A stretch of 64,000 nt of DNA from Elusimicrobiota bacterium. Lineage in GTDB: Bacteria; Elusimicrobiota; Elusimicrobia; UBA1565. The number at the start of each line of letters is the position of its first letter. Within the stretch, counting starts at the first letter, position 1. A program made the translations under genes and the position numbers. Under the pieces are notes generated by a model. That model did no database searches. It had not been told where the DNA came from and was given only the letters and a program-made list of their open reading frames with translations. Below, one piece after another: positions 7,799 to 18,800 of the stretch. Location: positions 22,589 to 86,588 of the forward strand of contig JACPXC010000011.1 of NCBI GenBank assembly GCA_016196755.1, read 5' to 3'.

Positions 7799-9358
7799 TC
7801 ACTCGACCCCCTGGGCGCTCATGAACGCCTTGAGCTTCTCGTCGCCCGGGTTGATCTCGAGCGCCTTCTTCCAAGCCGCGGCGGCGCGCGGCTTGTCGCC
7901 CATCGCGAAGTAGGCCGAGCCGAGCCGCGTCCAGGCCGCCGCGTTGTTGGGCTCGAGCCACAAGGCGTCCCGCAGCGACTCGACGGCGGCCGGGAAGCGC
8001 CGCTGGTAGACCGCGTCCACACCCTGCTTCATGCGCAGGGCCGCCAGGCGCGCCGGGGGCAGGATCGAGTCGCGGTCTACCTTGCGGCCGGTGAGCCGGC
8101 CCATGGCGTCTAGCAGGCGGCGGTAGCCGGCGTGGCGGTTGATGGTCCCGGCCGCGGCGTGGGCCAGGAGCATGGCCCGGTCCTCCTCGCCGTCGAGCCA
8201 GGCGCTGACGACCTGGTAGACCATGAAGGCCGCCGGGTTGTCCTGGCGGAAGGACTCCTGGTCGCCCGGATGGGCCTCGAGGTCGAGCTCCTTGACGAGG
8301 CGCCGCAGGCGCGCGGCGCGCTCCTTCCAGGACCCGTCGCCGACGTTGGGGTCGATGCCGAGCGCGGTGTCGAAGTCCTTGGAGGCGCGCAGATAGTCGC
8401 GCTTCTGGAGTTCGCTCTGGCCGTTGGCCAGGTACTCTCCGGCGAAGGCCTGCATCTTGGGCGACTTGCCCTCGGCCAGGGCCTGGCGCTGGCCGAAGCG
8501 ATAGCCCACCGAGAGGCGCTGGGACATCCCGAGCGTCGGGTGGCTCAGGAGCGCCAGGTCGAAGCGGTACTTGGAGCGGAAGTGCAGGCCGCCGCCGAAG
8601 GAGAGCTGGCGGTCCTCGAGGCCGGCGCGCAGGGCGCCGATCCCCCAGGCGTACTCGGTGCCGACCCGGAACTCGCCGTCGGGCGAGACGTCGGCCGCCA
8701 GCGAGAGCGGCCCCACGAGGCGGTAGGCCGCCCCGACGCGGACCACCAGCCCCAGCTTGTCGTCGGTGTCGCCCTGCGAGAGCGCGAAGGCGTTTTGGAC
8801 CACCGCGCCCAGCATGAGCTTGCCCGTGTTGAACGGCCCGGCCTGAAAGCCCAGGTCCGCGCCGATGAGGCGGTCCGAGGAGCCGGCCAGCGCGCGATTG
8901 AGCATCTTGCCCTTCACCCCGACCGAGAGCGCGGGATGGAAGACCCCGCGCCAGCCGTGGGCCACGCTCATCGCCGTCTCCGACCAGCCGAAGCCCCCGC
9001 TCTTGTTGTTGAGCTCGTCGCGCCCGTCGGCGCCCGAGATGCCGAGCCGGACGAACTCGAGGCCCCAGCCGCCGGCGCGCTTCTTCTTGTTCTGGGCGTA
9101 GCCCAGGTAGTCGTAGGTGGCGCCCTCGAAAAGGTTGGCGCGCATGAGGGTGACTTCGCGCGCGGGCAAGAGGCCCAGGCCGGCGGGGTTGTAGTAGACC
9201 GAGGTGACGTCGTTGACGCCGGCGGTGTTGGCGCCGCCCATGGCCAGCCCGCGGGCGTTGGCGCCGAACTGGAAGATCTCGCCGGGGCGGCCGCCGAGGT
9301 CGGCGCGGGCGGGCGCGGCGACGAGGACGGCGAGCAGGGCGGCGAGCACGCGGCGCAT
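7799..9358 (-). CDS. PorV/UPF0164-like outer-membrane barrel fused to TPR repeats
   Basis: A 519-residue exported protein. A signal peptide (residues 1-19, ending APARA) is followed by a beta-barrel of the PorV/UPF0164 type. Its marks are the N-terminal motif FQFGANARGLAMGGA, the YYNPAGLGLLP motif and many alternating strands up to residue about 290. Residues 300-519 contain TPR-like helices (YLRASKDFDTALGIDP, AAWTRLGSAYFAMGDK). I chose the ATG at 9358 because it begins the signal peptide and overlaps the previous stop (TGATG); longer frames upstream are spurious. In type IX secretion, PorV shuttles proteins carrying C-terminal sorting domains, and here it lies right after two such genes. The fused TPR tail is not usual for PorV and may recruit partners in the periplasm. 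Confidence 0.85.
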   Translation of the reverse strand: MRRVLAALLAVLVAAPARADLGGRPGEIFQFGANARGLAMGGANTAGVNDVTSVYYNPAGLGLLPAREVTLMRANLFEGATYDYLGYAQNKKKRAGGWGLEFVRLGISGADGRDELNNKSGGFGWSETAMSVAHGWRGVFHPALSVGVKGKMLNRALAGSSDRLIGADLGFQAGPFNTGKLMLGAVVQNAFALSQGDTDDKLGLVVRVGAAYRLVGPLSLAADVSPDGEFRVGTEYAWGIGALRAGLEDRQLSFGGGLHFRSKYRFDLALLSHPTLGMSQRLSVGYRFGQRQALAEGKSPKMQAFAGEYLANGQSELQKRDYLRASKDFDTALGIDPNVGDGSWKERAARLRRLVKELDLEAHPGDQESFRQDNPAAFMVYQVVSAWLDGEEDRAMLLAHAAAGTINRHAGYRRLLDAMGRLTGRKVDRDSILPPARLAALRMKQGVDAVYQRRFPAAVESLRDALWLEPNNAAAWTRLGSAYFAMGDKPRAAAAWKKALEINPGDEKLKAFMSAQGVE

Positions 9359-9738
9359 CAGTGCCGGACCCCCACCTTGAGGACCAGGACGTCGCCGCCG
9401 GCGCGCAGGGCCGCTAGGTAGATCCCCTTGCCGAGCTTGCGGCCGGTCTCGTTGGTGCCGTCCCAGGTGACCTCGTTGAGCCCCGCCCGCCCGCCCACGG
9501 CGCCGGCCGCGTACGAGCGCCGCAAGACCCGGACGCCGAAGACGGTGTAGACCGAGAGCTCGGCCGGGAAATCCTCGGCCAGGCGCCAGCGCAGCGTGGC
9601 GCGGCCGGTCCGGGAGTCGAAGGGGTTCGGATAGCTTGCCGGCTCGGTGATGAAGTCTGCGCGCTTGGGTGTGGTGAACGCCGCCACCGGAGCTAGGGCC
9701 AAGGCCGCGGACGCCGCCGCAGCCCATAAGATGCGCAT
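9358..9738 (-). CDS. Minimal exported protein consisting of a FlgD-Ig/type IX-like sorting domain
   Basis: A 126-residue protein: signal peptide (residues 1-20), about 13 linker residues, then only a C-terminal FlgD-Ig-like domain. The domain starts with YPNPFDSRTGRATLRW, contains VYTVFGVRV and VTWDGTNETGRKLGKGIY, and ends LKVGVRH. The giant protein encoded upstream ends with the same domain (YPNPFDSRKRAG to LKVGVIH). A sorting domain with no cargo is odd. It could be a secreted plug, a competitor or regulator of the translocon, or the remains of a larger gene. It is translationally coupled to the PorV-like gene (TGATG), which supports a working pair. A -10 box (TACACT) ends 6 bases before the ATG, so the mRNA is probably leaderless. 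Confidence 0.85.
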   Translation of the reverse strand: MRILWAAAASAALALAPVAAFTTPKRADFITEPASYPNPFDSRTGRATLRWRLAEDFPAELSVYTVFGVRVLRRSYAAGAVGGRAGLNEVTWDGTNETGRKLGKGIYLAALRAGGDVLVLKVGVRH

Positions 9739-9744
9739 GACGGA

Positions 9745-9789
9745 AGTGTAGCGGCGGGGTGAGCGTCAATCACGAAAGCATTACGAAGG
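9745..9789 (-). promoter_or_regulatory. Promoter with paired TTCGTgAT motif upstream of the minimal sorting-domain gene
   Basis: Read on the minus strand, CCTTCGTAATGCTTTCGTG is followed by GTGATT, 17 bases and TACACT, ending 6 bases before the ATG at 9738. The same arrangement (paired TTCGTgAT boxes, GTGATT, 17 bases, TAC-box) precedes the giant sorting-domain gene at 27076, so the two genes are probably co-regulated. The elements are seen in the sequence; promoter activity is inferred. Confidence 0.6.
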
Positions 9790-9802
9790 GGACGGCATTG
9801 AA

Positions 9803-9825
9803 AAGCGCTGTATTTACTAGCGCTT
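9803..9825 (-). terminator. Intrinsic terminator of the giant adhesin gene
   Basis: A 7-bp inverted repeat (AAGCGCT/AGCGCTT, 9-base loop) begins inside the TAA stop codon of the giant gene and is followed on the minus strand by TTTTC. This is a short but classical hairpin plus T-run, and it would separate the giant gene from the downstream PorV-like operon. Confidence 0.65.
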
Positions 9826-12800
9826 AATGGATGACGCCGACCTTCAGAACCGCCTTGGCCCCGCCCGAGGTGATGACCATGATGTACATGCCCTTGGCCA
9901 CCTTGGTCCCCGAGTCGTCGGCGCCGTCCCAGGCGACGGTGTTGGAGCCCGCCACGCCGCCGCTTGAGCCCGGCGCGAAGCTCATCTCGCGCAGCAGCCG
10001 CCCGAAGACGCTGTAGACCTTGATCGACACCTCGGCGTTAGCACTCAGCGCGTAGTGGATGTTCCCCGCGCGCTTGCGCGAGTCAAACGGGTTCGGGTAG
10101 AGGCTGGCGTCGGTGATCCCGTCCTTGGGCAAAGGCCCGAGCTGGACCTGCACCGGGTCGCTGGCGCTCGAGAGCACGCCCGAGCCGGTGACCGCGCTGA
10201 CGCGCACAAACAGAGTCCCCGCCGGCAGACCGCCGGCTTGGAACGAATTGCTCGTGACGAGCGAGTCGGTCGACACCGCCAGGACGCGCAGCTCGGCCGG
10301 CCTGGCCCCGGGGGCGGCCGCCAGCGTCATCGCTTTCACGCTGGTCTTCTCGCCGGTCTTCGCGTTGATCCACTGCGGGCTGGCGCCGGTGCGGTACTCG
10401 ACTAGGTAGCCGATGATGCCCGAGGGGCCGCCCGGGATGTTGGCCCAGGTCACGAGCAGAGCGCCCGAGCCCGTCGTCACCGACGGGGCCGGAGAGAGCG
10501 GGACCTGGAAGTCCATGAGGATGCCGTCGGAGACCCCGACCGGGCTGTCGAAGGCGAAGCTCGACTGGGTCTTCACCGCGACGTAATATGTGGTGGCCTG
10601 GTTGAGGGCGAAGCCCGTGGCGCGCACCGTGGTCAGGGCGGCCGCGATCGCCGTCCAGCCGCGCACGTCGGTGCCGCCGGCCGTCGTCCCCACCGCGTAG
10701 AAGGCCCCGGCCAGCGTGCCGCTGCCCACGCTCGATACCCAAGTGAAGTCGAGGCCCTCGAAGTCGCTCGTCGAGGCGCCGGCGTCGGTCACCACCGGGC
10801 GCGAGGGGGTCTTGGCGTCGAGCACCGGAGCCGCGCCGGTGTTGAACGGCAAGCCGGCCGCCCCCACCGTGTCCGGCGAGCCCAGGGTGAAGTCGGCGGT
10901 CTGCAGCGAGAGCCGGATGTCGGCGCCGACCGTGGCCGAGATGTTGGGCTGGACGGCCAGGAAATAGGTCTGGGTCGCCACCCCCACCGTCTGCACCGTC
11001 GAGAAGAAGACCGAGGCCTGCGAGCCCGAGAACGTGGCGCTGCCCACGTAGAGGTCGGCCGAGCCAAGCGCCAGATCGCCGTCCACGTCGCGCCAGACGC
11101 CGACGAAGTCGATCTCACCGGCGCCGAGGTTGCCGTTCTGGCGCACGACCAGCGCGCTCCAGCTCACGCGGTTGCGCGACGCCCTAGTCGAGAGGCGCGC
11201 CAAGGCCTGGCGCGCGCCCTGGTTGACCCCTCCCACCACCAGGTCGGCCGGCGTCACCACCAGCTCCTCCTCGAGCTTGCGCAGGGTAGCGTTGGCATCC
11301 GACTGGGCCGGGAAGCCCGCGGGCACGACGAAGTTGGGCGAGGAGACGCTCAAGGACGCCGTCGACTGAAGAAGGACCGCGAAGGTGCGGCCGGGCTCCG
11401 CGAACGGCGCCGGGTCGACGGTGAGGAGGTAGCGCTTCTGGCTGGTGCCCACGTCCTGGACCGAAGCGAAGCTCAGGACGGCGACGCCGCCCAGGAAGGC
11501 ATTGAGGCCCGAGGTGATCTTGGTGTCGGTGCCGACGTCGACGACGCCGTTGATGTTCGCGTCGTGCCAGAGGCTTATGGCCTTGATGTCGGAGTCCGCG
11601 GCGCTCCCGGTCGAGCGCACGGTCAGGGCGGACCAGGTCAAGGCGAACTGGGTCGTCTGCACGGCCAAAGACATCAGCACCTGCTCGGTGGCGGCCTGCT
11701 TGAGCTCGCCCGGCGCGAGGTTCGTGGCCGTCACGAACAGGCCGGCCTGCGTGGCGACCACGGCCGCGTTGGTCGACTGCAGCGGGAAGCCCGCGGTGGA
11801 GACCGTGTCGGGCGTCTCGACGCGCAGGTCGCCGGCCGCCGCGATGCGCGCCCCCGCGGTGTCGCCCGCGGTCGCCGTGGTCTTGAAGTCGTAGGTGACG
11901 AAGTAGGTGACCGTGGCGACGGTGATGGTCTGGGTCGAGAAGCCCAGGAGGGCGGTCCCGCCGCTGAACACCGTCGTGCTAAGCCGCTCGTCGAGCGAGA
12001 TGTCGAGCGTGCCGTCGCCGTCGGCGTCGCGGTAAAGCTTGACCGACGGCACGTGGCCGTCCTGGCCCGTGCCGGTCCGCGTCACGCGCAACTGGTTCCA
12101 GCGCGCCGTGAAGGCCGCCGTGCGGACCTTCAAGGTCAGCATCGGCACGTTCGGGGTCCCCTGGGTGACCGTCGCCGGAGCCGAATCGGTCCCTACCACG
12201 AACATCGTCGTGGGCGGGGCGTTGACGTTGAGCGCCGCCGACACGAAGTTCACGCTCGGGTCGACCCGATTCGGCGCGTCGACCGTGAAGAAGGCGCCGG
12301 TCGAGGCGCGCACCACGACCGTGCGCGCGGGGACGGCCGCCGTGGAGAGGTCGAGGACGAGGAAGTAGCGCTTCGGCGCGGTCCCCAGGACCTGCGGGGT
12401 CGAGAACGACACGACCACGCTGGCCGGGCCGTTGCTGCCGAAGCGCTGGCCGGAGGAGGTCACCAGCAGATAGTTGTTGAGGTTCGAGGAGTCGAAGTTC
12501 CCCGTGTCGTTGGTGTCGTAGTAGAGCTTGACCTGCTTGACGTCCGCGTCGGCCGCGGTGCCGGCCTGGTCGACGCGCAGGCTCTGGAACGCGGCGTTCG
12601 AGACGTCGGTCCGCAGCGCCAGGCTCATAAACGGCACGTCGATGGCGCCGGGCTCCGCGCCGACGCCGGGGACGACGCTGGCGGTCGTCACGGTGACCGT
12701 GTTCTGGAACTGGTTGACCGGCACGAGGCCGGTCTGGATGGGGAAGGCCGTGGCCGTCGAGACCGTGTTGGGCGCGATGAGGTTGAAGGAGGCCGTCGTC

Positions 12801-15800
12801 GAGATCCGCACGCCGAGGGTCTTGCCCGACTCCGCACCCGCCGCCACGCTCAGGGTCACGAAGTAGGTCTTCGTCGAGGCCGAGACGGTCTGGACCTGGG
12901 GCAAGGTCAGCGTGGCCGTGCTGTTGGAGAAGACGTCGGCGCCCCCCGTCACCCGCGAGTCCACGGCGACGTCGAAGGAACCGTTGCCGTCGAAGTCCCG
13001 GAAGACGTTCACGGCCGAGACCGCCGAGTCGGGGGCGGTCCCCAGGCGCTCCACCGAGAGGCCCAGCCACGAGAAGTCGTTCTTGTCGCTGATGACGTCG
13101 AGCCGCAGCATCGCGGCGTGCTGCTGGCCCTGGAGCAGCGCGCCGGGGGAGACGTCTTTGATGGCGTTGGTGATGACCATCCGGTTGACCGTGGCCTGTA
13201 CGGTTCGCGAGGAGCTCTCGATCGGGAGGTTGCCGGCCACGGTCGTGCCCGAGTTGCCCGCGCGCACGTCGCCGGCGTTGAGCTTCATGCCCAGCGTCAC
13301 CCCCGGCGCGGCGGCGGGCTCGACGACGTAGGCCAAAAAGAACACAGCACTCGTCCCGGAGAGTATGGTCTGGGTGTCGATGTCGACGACGGCCAGGCCG
13401 CCCGAGTAAGGTGCTGAGCCGACCCGCGTGTCGAGCACGGCACTCAGACCCTGCCCGTCGGTCGTCGCGTCGCGCCAGACCTCCACCGCCGCGATGTCGG
13501 AGCCCTGCCCGTTGCCGGTCAGCCGGGCGGTGACCCGGTTGACCTGGGCCGCACCCACGTCGACGGTCATCGTCGCCCGCAGGATGGTGAAGCGCTCGCC
13601 CTGGACGTAGGCTGCCGGGGTCTCATCGACCGCGGCCACGGTCAGGACGTTGTTGAGGATGACGCTAACCGTGCTCGAGAGCACGGCCGCCGAGAACGCC
13701 ACGGTGTCGGCCAGGTTCTGGAGCGTGACGGCCGAGGTCGAGGCCAACCCGAGGCGGAAGACACTGTCCTGAGGGGCGTCCGCCGCCAGGCTGACGGTGA
13801 TAAAGAAGCGCCGGGCCGACGTCGTCACCGTCCGCGAGGAGACCTGAAAGCCCGTGATCGACATCGTCGCGGTGTTTCCTCCCCCGAAGGCGTCGATGTC
13901 GCTGGTGAGCCTGATGTCGCCGGGGCCGAAAAGGCCGTCGACCGGGTCGGCGTCGCGCCAGAGGTTGATCGAGCGAACCTTGCTCGGCGGCGTCGTGCCG
14001 GTCATCGTCACCGTGACGCTCGATATGATCGAGGTCCCGGTGTCGGTGACGGCGCGCAGTTCTAGTACGGGGATATCGTTGCTGCCGGCCTGCATCGCGG
14101 CCGGGGCCAAGCTCGTGGGGATGATGTTGAGGACGTTGGCGCCGTCCGAGACCGGGATGGGTGCTACGACGGCCGGGAAACTGCCCTGAGCGCGCGCCGG
14201 GTGCTGGAGGCCGACGCTGGTCGTCGAGCTTATCTCGAGCCCCACGGTGTCGTCGGTGACGGCCCCGGCGTTCATCTTGAAGACCACGTGGAACGTGCTG
14301 GCCGCCACGTCGAGCGGGATCCCGGCCCCGGCGAGGACGAGCACGGCCTCGCCCAGCGCGAGGCCGGCCGCGGTCTGCTGGGTGTCGCCGCCCGAGAACA
14401 CCCCGTCGCCGTCGGCCTCGGCGTAGAGCTGGACCTGGTCGACGCTGGAGTCGGGTGCGGTCCCGGTCTTGCGCGCGCGCAAGGACAGCAGGCGCGAGGT
14501 GCTGCCCGGCTTGGAGGCCAGGCGCAGGGTCAGCATCGGGACGAAGGCGCCCTGCAGGGCCGAGGGCGGCGCGGCGATCTGGGTGGTCAGGAACACCGTC
14601 CCGAAGGTGGCCGTGGCCAGCTCCACCGTGGGGGTCGAGACGTTGAGCAGTTGGTCGCGCGACCAGACCCGCACCCAGTAGGTGGTGGCGTCGATCAGGC
14701 CCGTGAAGGTATAGGTGGTCTGGGCGATGAATCCCGAGGAGGACAGCGGGGCGGCGAAGGCCTGTGACGTGGAGGCCTCGAAGAGGAAGTCGCGCAGGCC
14801 CGAGCCGGCCGTGTTGTCGGTGCCCGTCGAGATCACCGCGATCTGGTCGGTGGCGGTGGGGGCCAGCGAGAGGACGACCGGCGTGGGCACCGATGTGTCG
14901 ACGCGCACCGCGAAAGGACCCATCGTCCGGACCGAACCGGCGCGGTCGGGAGCGAAGAACTGGACCTGGTTCGTGGCCAGGCAGGGCGAGACCTGGCCGC
15001 AGACCGCCGTCACGGTCGACTGGCGCAGGGGGAGACCGACGATCTGGATCGTCTCGTCCGAGGTCGCGCCGTTATTGCCCGTGAACGCCAGGCGCGGCCC
15101 CGCCCCGAAGGTCGAGGAGACCGCGCTCCAGGAGGCCCCGGCGTCGGTGGAGAACGCCACCGCGAAGGGGGCCCCGTCGGCCTCGCGGCGGACCGCGGCG
15201 GCCGAGAGCGGCGCCGAGAAGAGCCGCACCTCGTCGAGGAAGCCCTCGTAGGCGTCGATCGAGCCGATCCCGGTCACCCCGTCGGCCAAGAGGCGCAGGC
15301 GGGTGTCGCCGGCCGAAGACGCCCCCGAGCAGGAGGCCGCCAGCTCCCCATCGACGTAGAGGCGGTTCTCGTTGGCGCCGGGGTCGGCCACGAAGGCCAC
15401 GTGCTGCCAGGCCCCCAAGGGATAGGTCTGCGCCGTGTTGAGCGCGCAGCCGCCGGCACCCGTGGCGCGCGCGCCGTAGAGCACGCGGCCCTGGGCGGAC
15501 TGGGCGTAGACCTGGTTGCGGACCGTGGCAAAGAGGGTCATCAGGGCCGAGGCGTTCCGCGTGGGCTTGGCCCAGCCGGCGACCGTGAGGCCGGTCCAGG
15601 TCGTCGCCGGGGAACTAGCTATATTGACCGCGAAGGTCCCCGAGCCGCGCAGGCCGAGGCCCCGGTAGCCGGAGCCGGAGCGGACGATGGCCGCGTCGAG
15701 CGTGGCGTTGTGCCCCCGCCCCGAGAAGTCCAGCGACGACGTGCCCGAGTCCTCGAACGACCAGGCCCCGACCCGGGCCTGGCTCCCCAACGGCTCCAAG

Positions 15801-18800
15801 AGCAGGCCGGAGGCCGGGTCACGCACCGTGAACTCGATGGTCGAGCCGGCCGCCAGGTCGGTGAACTGCGACTCGGCCAACGCCCCGCCGGTCGAGTTGA
15901 GGTGGCGATAGGCGCTAGTCGAGGGTGCGGCGGGGTCGACGGCGAAGTTGACGGTCGGGGAGAACGCCGAGCCCACCGAGAAGGCGTTGAGCGCCTTCAC
16001 GCGCCAGTAGTAGGTCGTGTCGTTGGCCAAGGACGCCGTGGCACCCAGCAGGTAGTGGGCGGTCGTCTGGTTGATCGTCAGCGCCGTGAAGTCGGGGCCG
16101 GTCGACACCTGGACCTGGTGCTGGGGCATCGTGCTGGCCTCGATCCAGGCGAAGTCGGGCAGGGTCTCGCGGACCCAGCGCGCCGGGGCCGGGTAGTAGG
16201 CCGTGGGCTGGCTCAATAGGCTGTCGACGAGGACGGCGAAAGGGCCGGCCTGGCCGACCCGCCCGCCGCGGTCCAGCGCCGCGAAGCGCACCTGGTTGGT
16301 GGCCGTGCAGGAGGGGTTGCCCGCGCAGACCGTGCCGGTCAGCGAGGGCTCGAAGCTCAGGCCCGAGGCCGAGAGGGTCTGGGGCGCCGCGCTGCCCTCC
16401 GCCCCGCTAAGCGAAGTGACCAGCGGCGTCGACACGAACACCTCGGCGTTGCCGGAGGCGGGCTCGAGTCCGGCGTAGAGTCGGCCGCCGAAGGCGGCCA
16501 GGGCGCTTATCTTGTCGGCGGCGTTGGGCAGAGTGCGGACCAGGACCCAGCTCTTGGCGTCATAGGCGTAGAGCCGGCCGTTGGACGGCTCGGCGCTGGC
16601 CGCGTAGAGCCGGCCGGCGTGCACGGTCAGGACCGAGGACTCGGTCTCGGGCGGGTCGTTGGAGACCGTCCAGGCTTGGCCGTCGAACTGGCTGATGATG
16701 CCGGAGTTGTTGGTGGCCGCGAACAGCTTGCCGTCGTAGGCCTTGAGCGCGAGGATCGACGCGCTGGCGGTGAAGGAGAGGCTCCAGGTGCTCGTGTCGA
16801 GTACGTAGACGTTGGGATTGGCCCCGGCGAAGAGCCGGCCGTCATATACTCCCAGCGACTGCACGCCCACCCCCGGGGGCGCGGCGAAGACGTGCAAGAG
16901 CTCCCAGCGCCCGTTGGAGGGTTCGTACTGCATGAGGCGCCCCGAGCTCAGACCGGCATAGAGCCGCCCGTTGTAGGCTTCGAGGGTCTGGACGTCGTCG
17001 GGGGCCGTAAAGCTGGCCGACAGGCTCCAGGCCGCGCCGTTGAACTCCCAGACCTGGCCGTTGGCCGACAGGCCGGCGTAGAGCTTGCCGCCGAAGGCCT
17101 TGAGGGCCAGGACCCTCTGCGCCCCGAGGGTCGTCGAGAGGGCCCAGACGCTGCCGTCGAACCGCCAGACCCGGCCGGTGTCGGCGCCCATGAACAAGGC
17201 ACCCCCGTAGCGCGCCAGGGAGCGCGCCGCGGTAGCCCCCGCGTCGGTCAGCGTGGGGCCCCAGGAGCCGTCGTTCCAGAGCCCGGCGCCGTTGGTCGTG
17301 TACATCACGCCATAGGGGACGGCGTCGTCGAGCTCGGCGTGGGCCAGTCCCGCCGGGCCGGTGTCCTGCACGGTGAGCTGGACCGTGACGCCGGCGGCCA
17401 GGGTGATGCCGATAGACTCGCCGACGAGGCCTCCGGTCGAGTTGAGCGAGGCGAAGGCCGAACCGGCCGGCGCCAAGTAGTCGGTGACGAAGCTCGACAC
17501 CGTCAGCGGCTGGGAGTAGATCCCCAGGAAGTCCCGGGCGCGCACGCGCCAGTAGTAGGTCGTGCCGTGGAGCAGCGAGAAGGTCGAGACATAGACCCCC
17601 TGCGTGAAGGCCGTGGCCGTGCCGGCGATGACGACCGGCGTCGACACCGCGATGGCGGGCGAGGAGAAGTCGGCTTGGTCGTCGGCCTCGAGCAGGAACA
17701 GCGCTCCGGCCCCCATCCCGGCCGCGGTCGTCGTGCTGGGGCCGCCCCAGGCGAAGTCGGGACGGGTGCTCACGAAGACGCCGGGGGCCGGCAGGGTCGG
17801 AGTCGACACCGCCGCGGCGGCCACGGTGTCGACGAGCAGCGTGAAGGGGCCCGCCAGCGTGAAGTTGCCGCGCCGGTCCGCCGACAGGAAGCGCAGGAGG
17901 TTCGTGCCCAGGGAGCCGACGGCCGCGGTCGTGGAATGCGCCGGCGCCAGGTCGCGGACCGTGAGGACTTCCGGTCCGGCCGAGCCGTCCACCCCGGTCT
18001 GCGCTATATAAGGGAAGCCCGCGCCGGGGAAGGTGGCGCTGACCACGTTCCAGGCGGCCCCGGCCGTCGTCGAGTACTCCACCGCGAAGCGCCCGGGGAC
18101 GCCGCGGGCGAAGTCCGCGGCCACCTCGTCGGGTCCGGAGGCGGTGGAGAACACCTTGACCTCGTCTAAGTCGCCGTTGAAGAAGGCTTCGGCCACGGCG
18201 GTGTTGCGGATGCCGGCTCCGACCGAGAACGCCATCGTCCCGCCGCCCGAGTTGCCGCTCCAGCCTTGGGAGTGGCGCAGGACGCCGTTGATGTAGAACC
18301 AGGCCTTGGTGCCCTGCTGGACGACGGTGACATGCTGCCAGACCCCGTTCTGGATAAGGCCGGCCGGGCTCAAGACCCCGCCGCCGGTGGCGTTGGTCAG
18401 GCGCAGGGCGCCGGTGTTGTTGACCCAGACAACCCAGTTGCTTCCGCCCGGCGTCAACGGCGCGCCGACGGCGGCCAGCACCTGGTTGACGGAAGCCGTG
18501 GGGCGGACCCAAGCCGAGACGGTGAAGGTCGAGGCCGGGGCGAACTGGAAAGCCGTGTTGGGCGCCGACATGTACTGCCCCGCTCCGCTCAGGGCCAGGC
18601 CGGCCCCGAAGGGCGTGAGTCCGTAGCGCCCGCCCACCAGCACGCCGACCGCACCCGCCGCCTCATCGAGCGGCGCGGCCCCGTGACGCTCGCTGAAACG
18701 CCAGGACGCCGCCGTCCCGGGACCGACCGTCAGAGCGTTGGCGGCCCCGAGGCCGCTGACCGTGTCGGCGGCCGTGACCTGGACCGTGACGCCTTGGCGC

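Noticed and set aside
11564..13417. A 617-residue plus-strand open frame inside the giant adhesin gene
   Set aside because: Antisense shadow of the tandem modules; long because stop codons are rare in GC-rich DNA.
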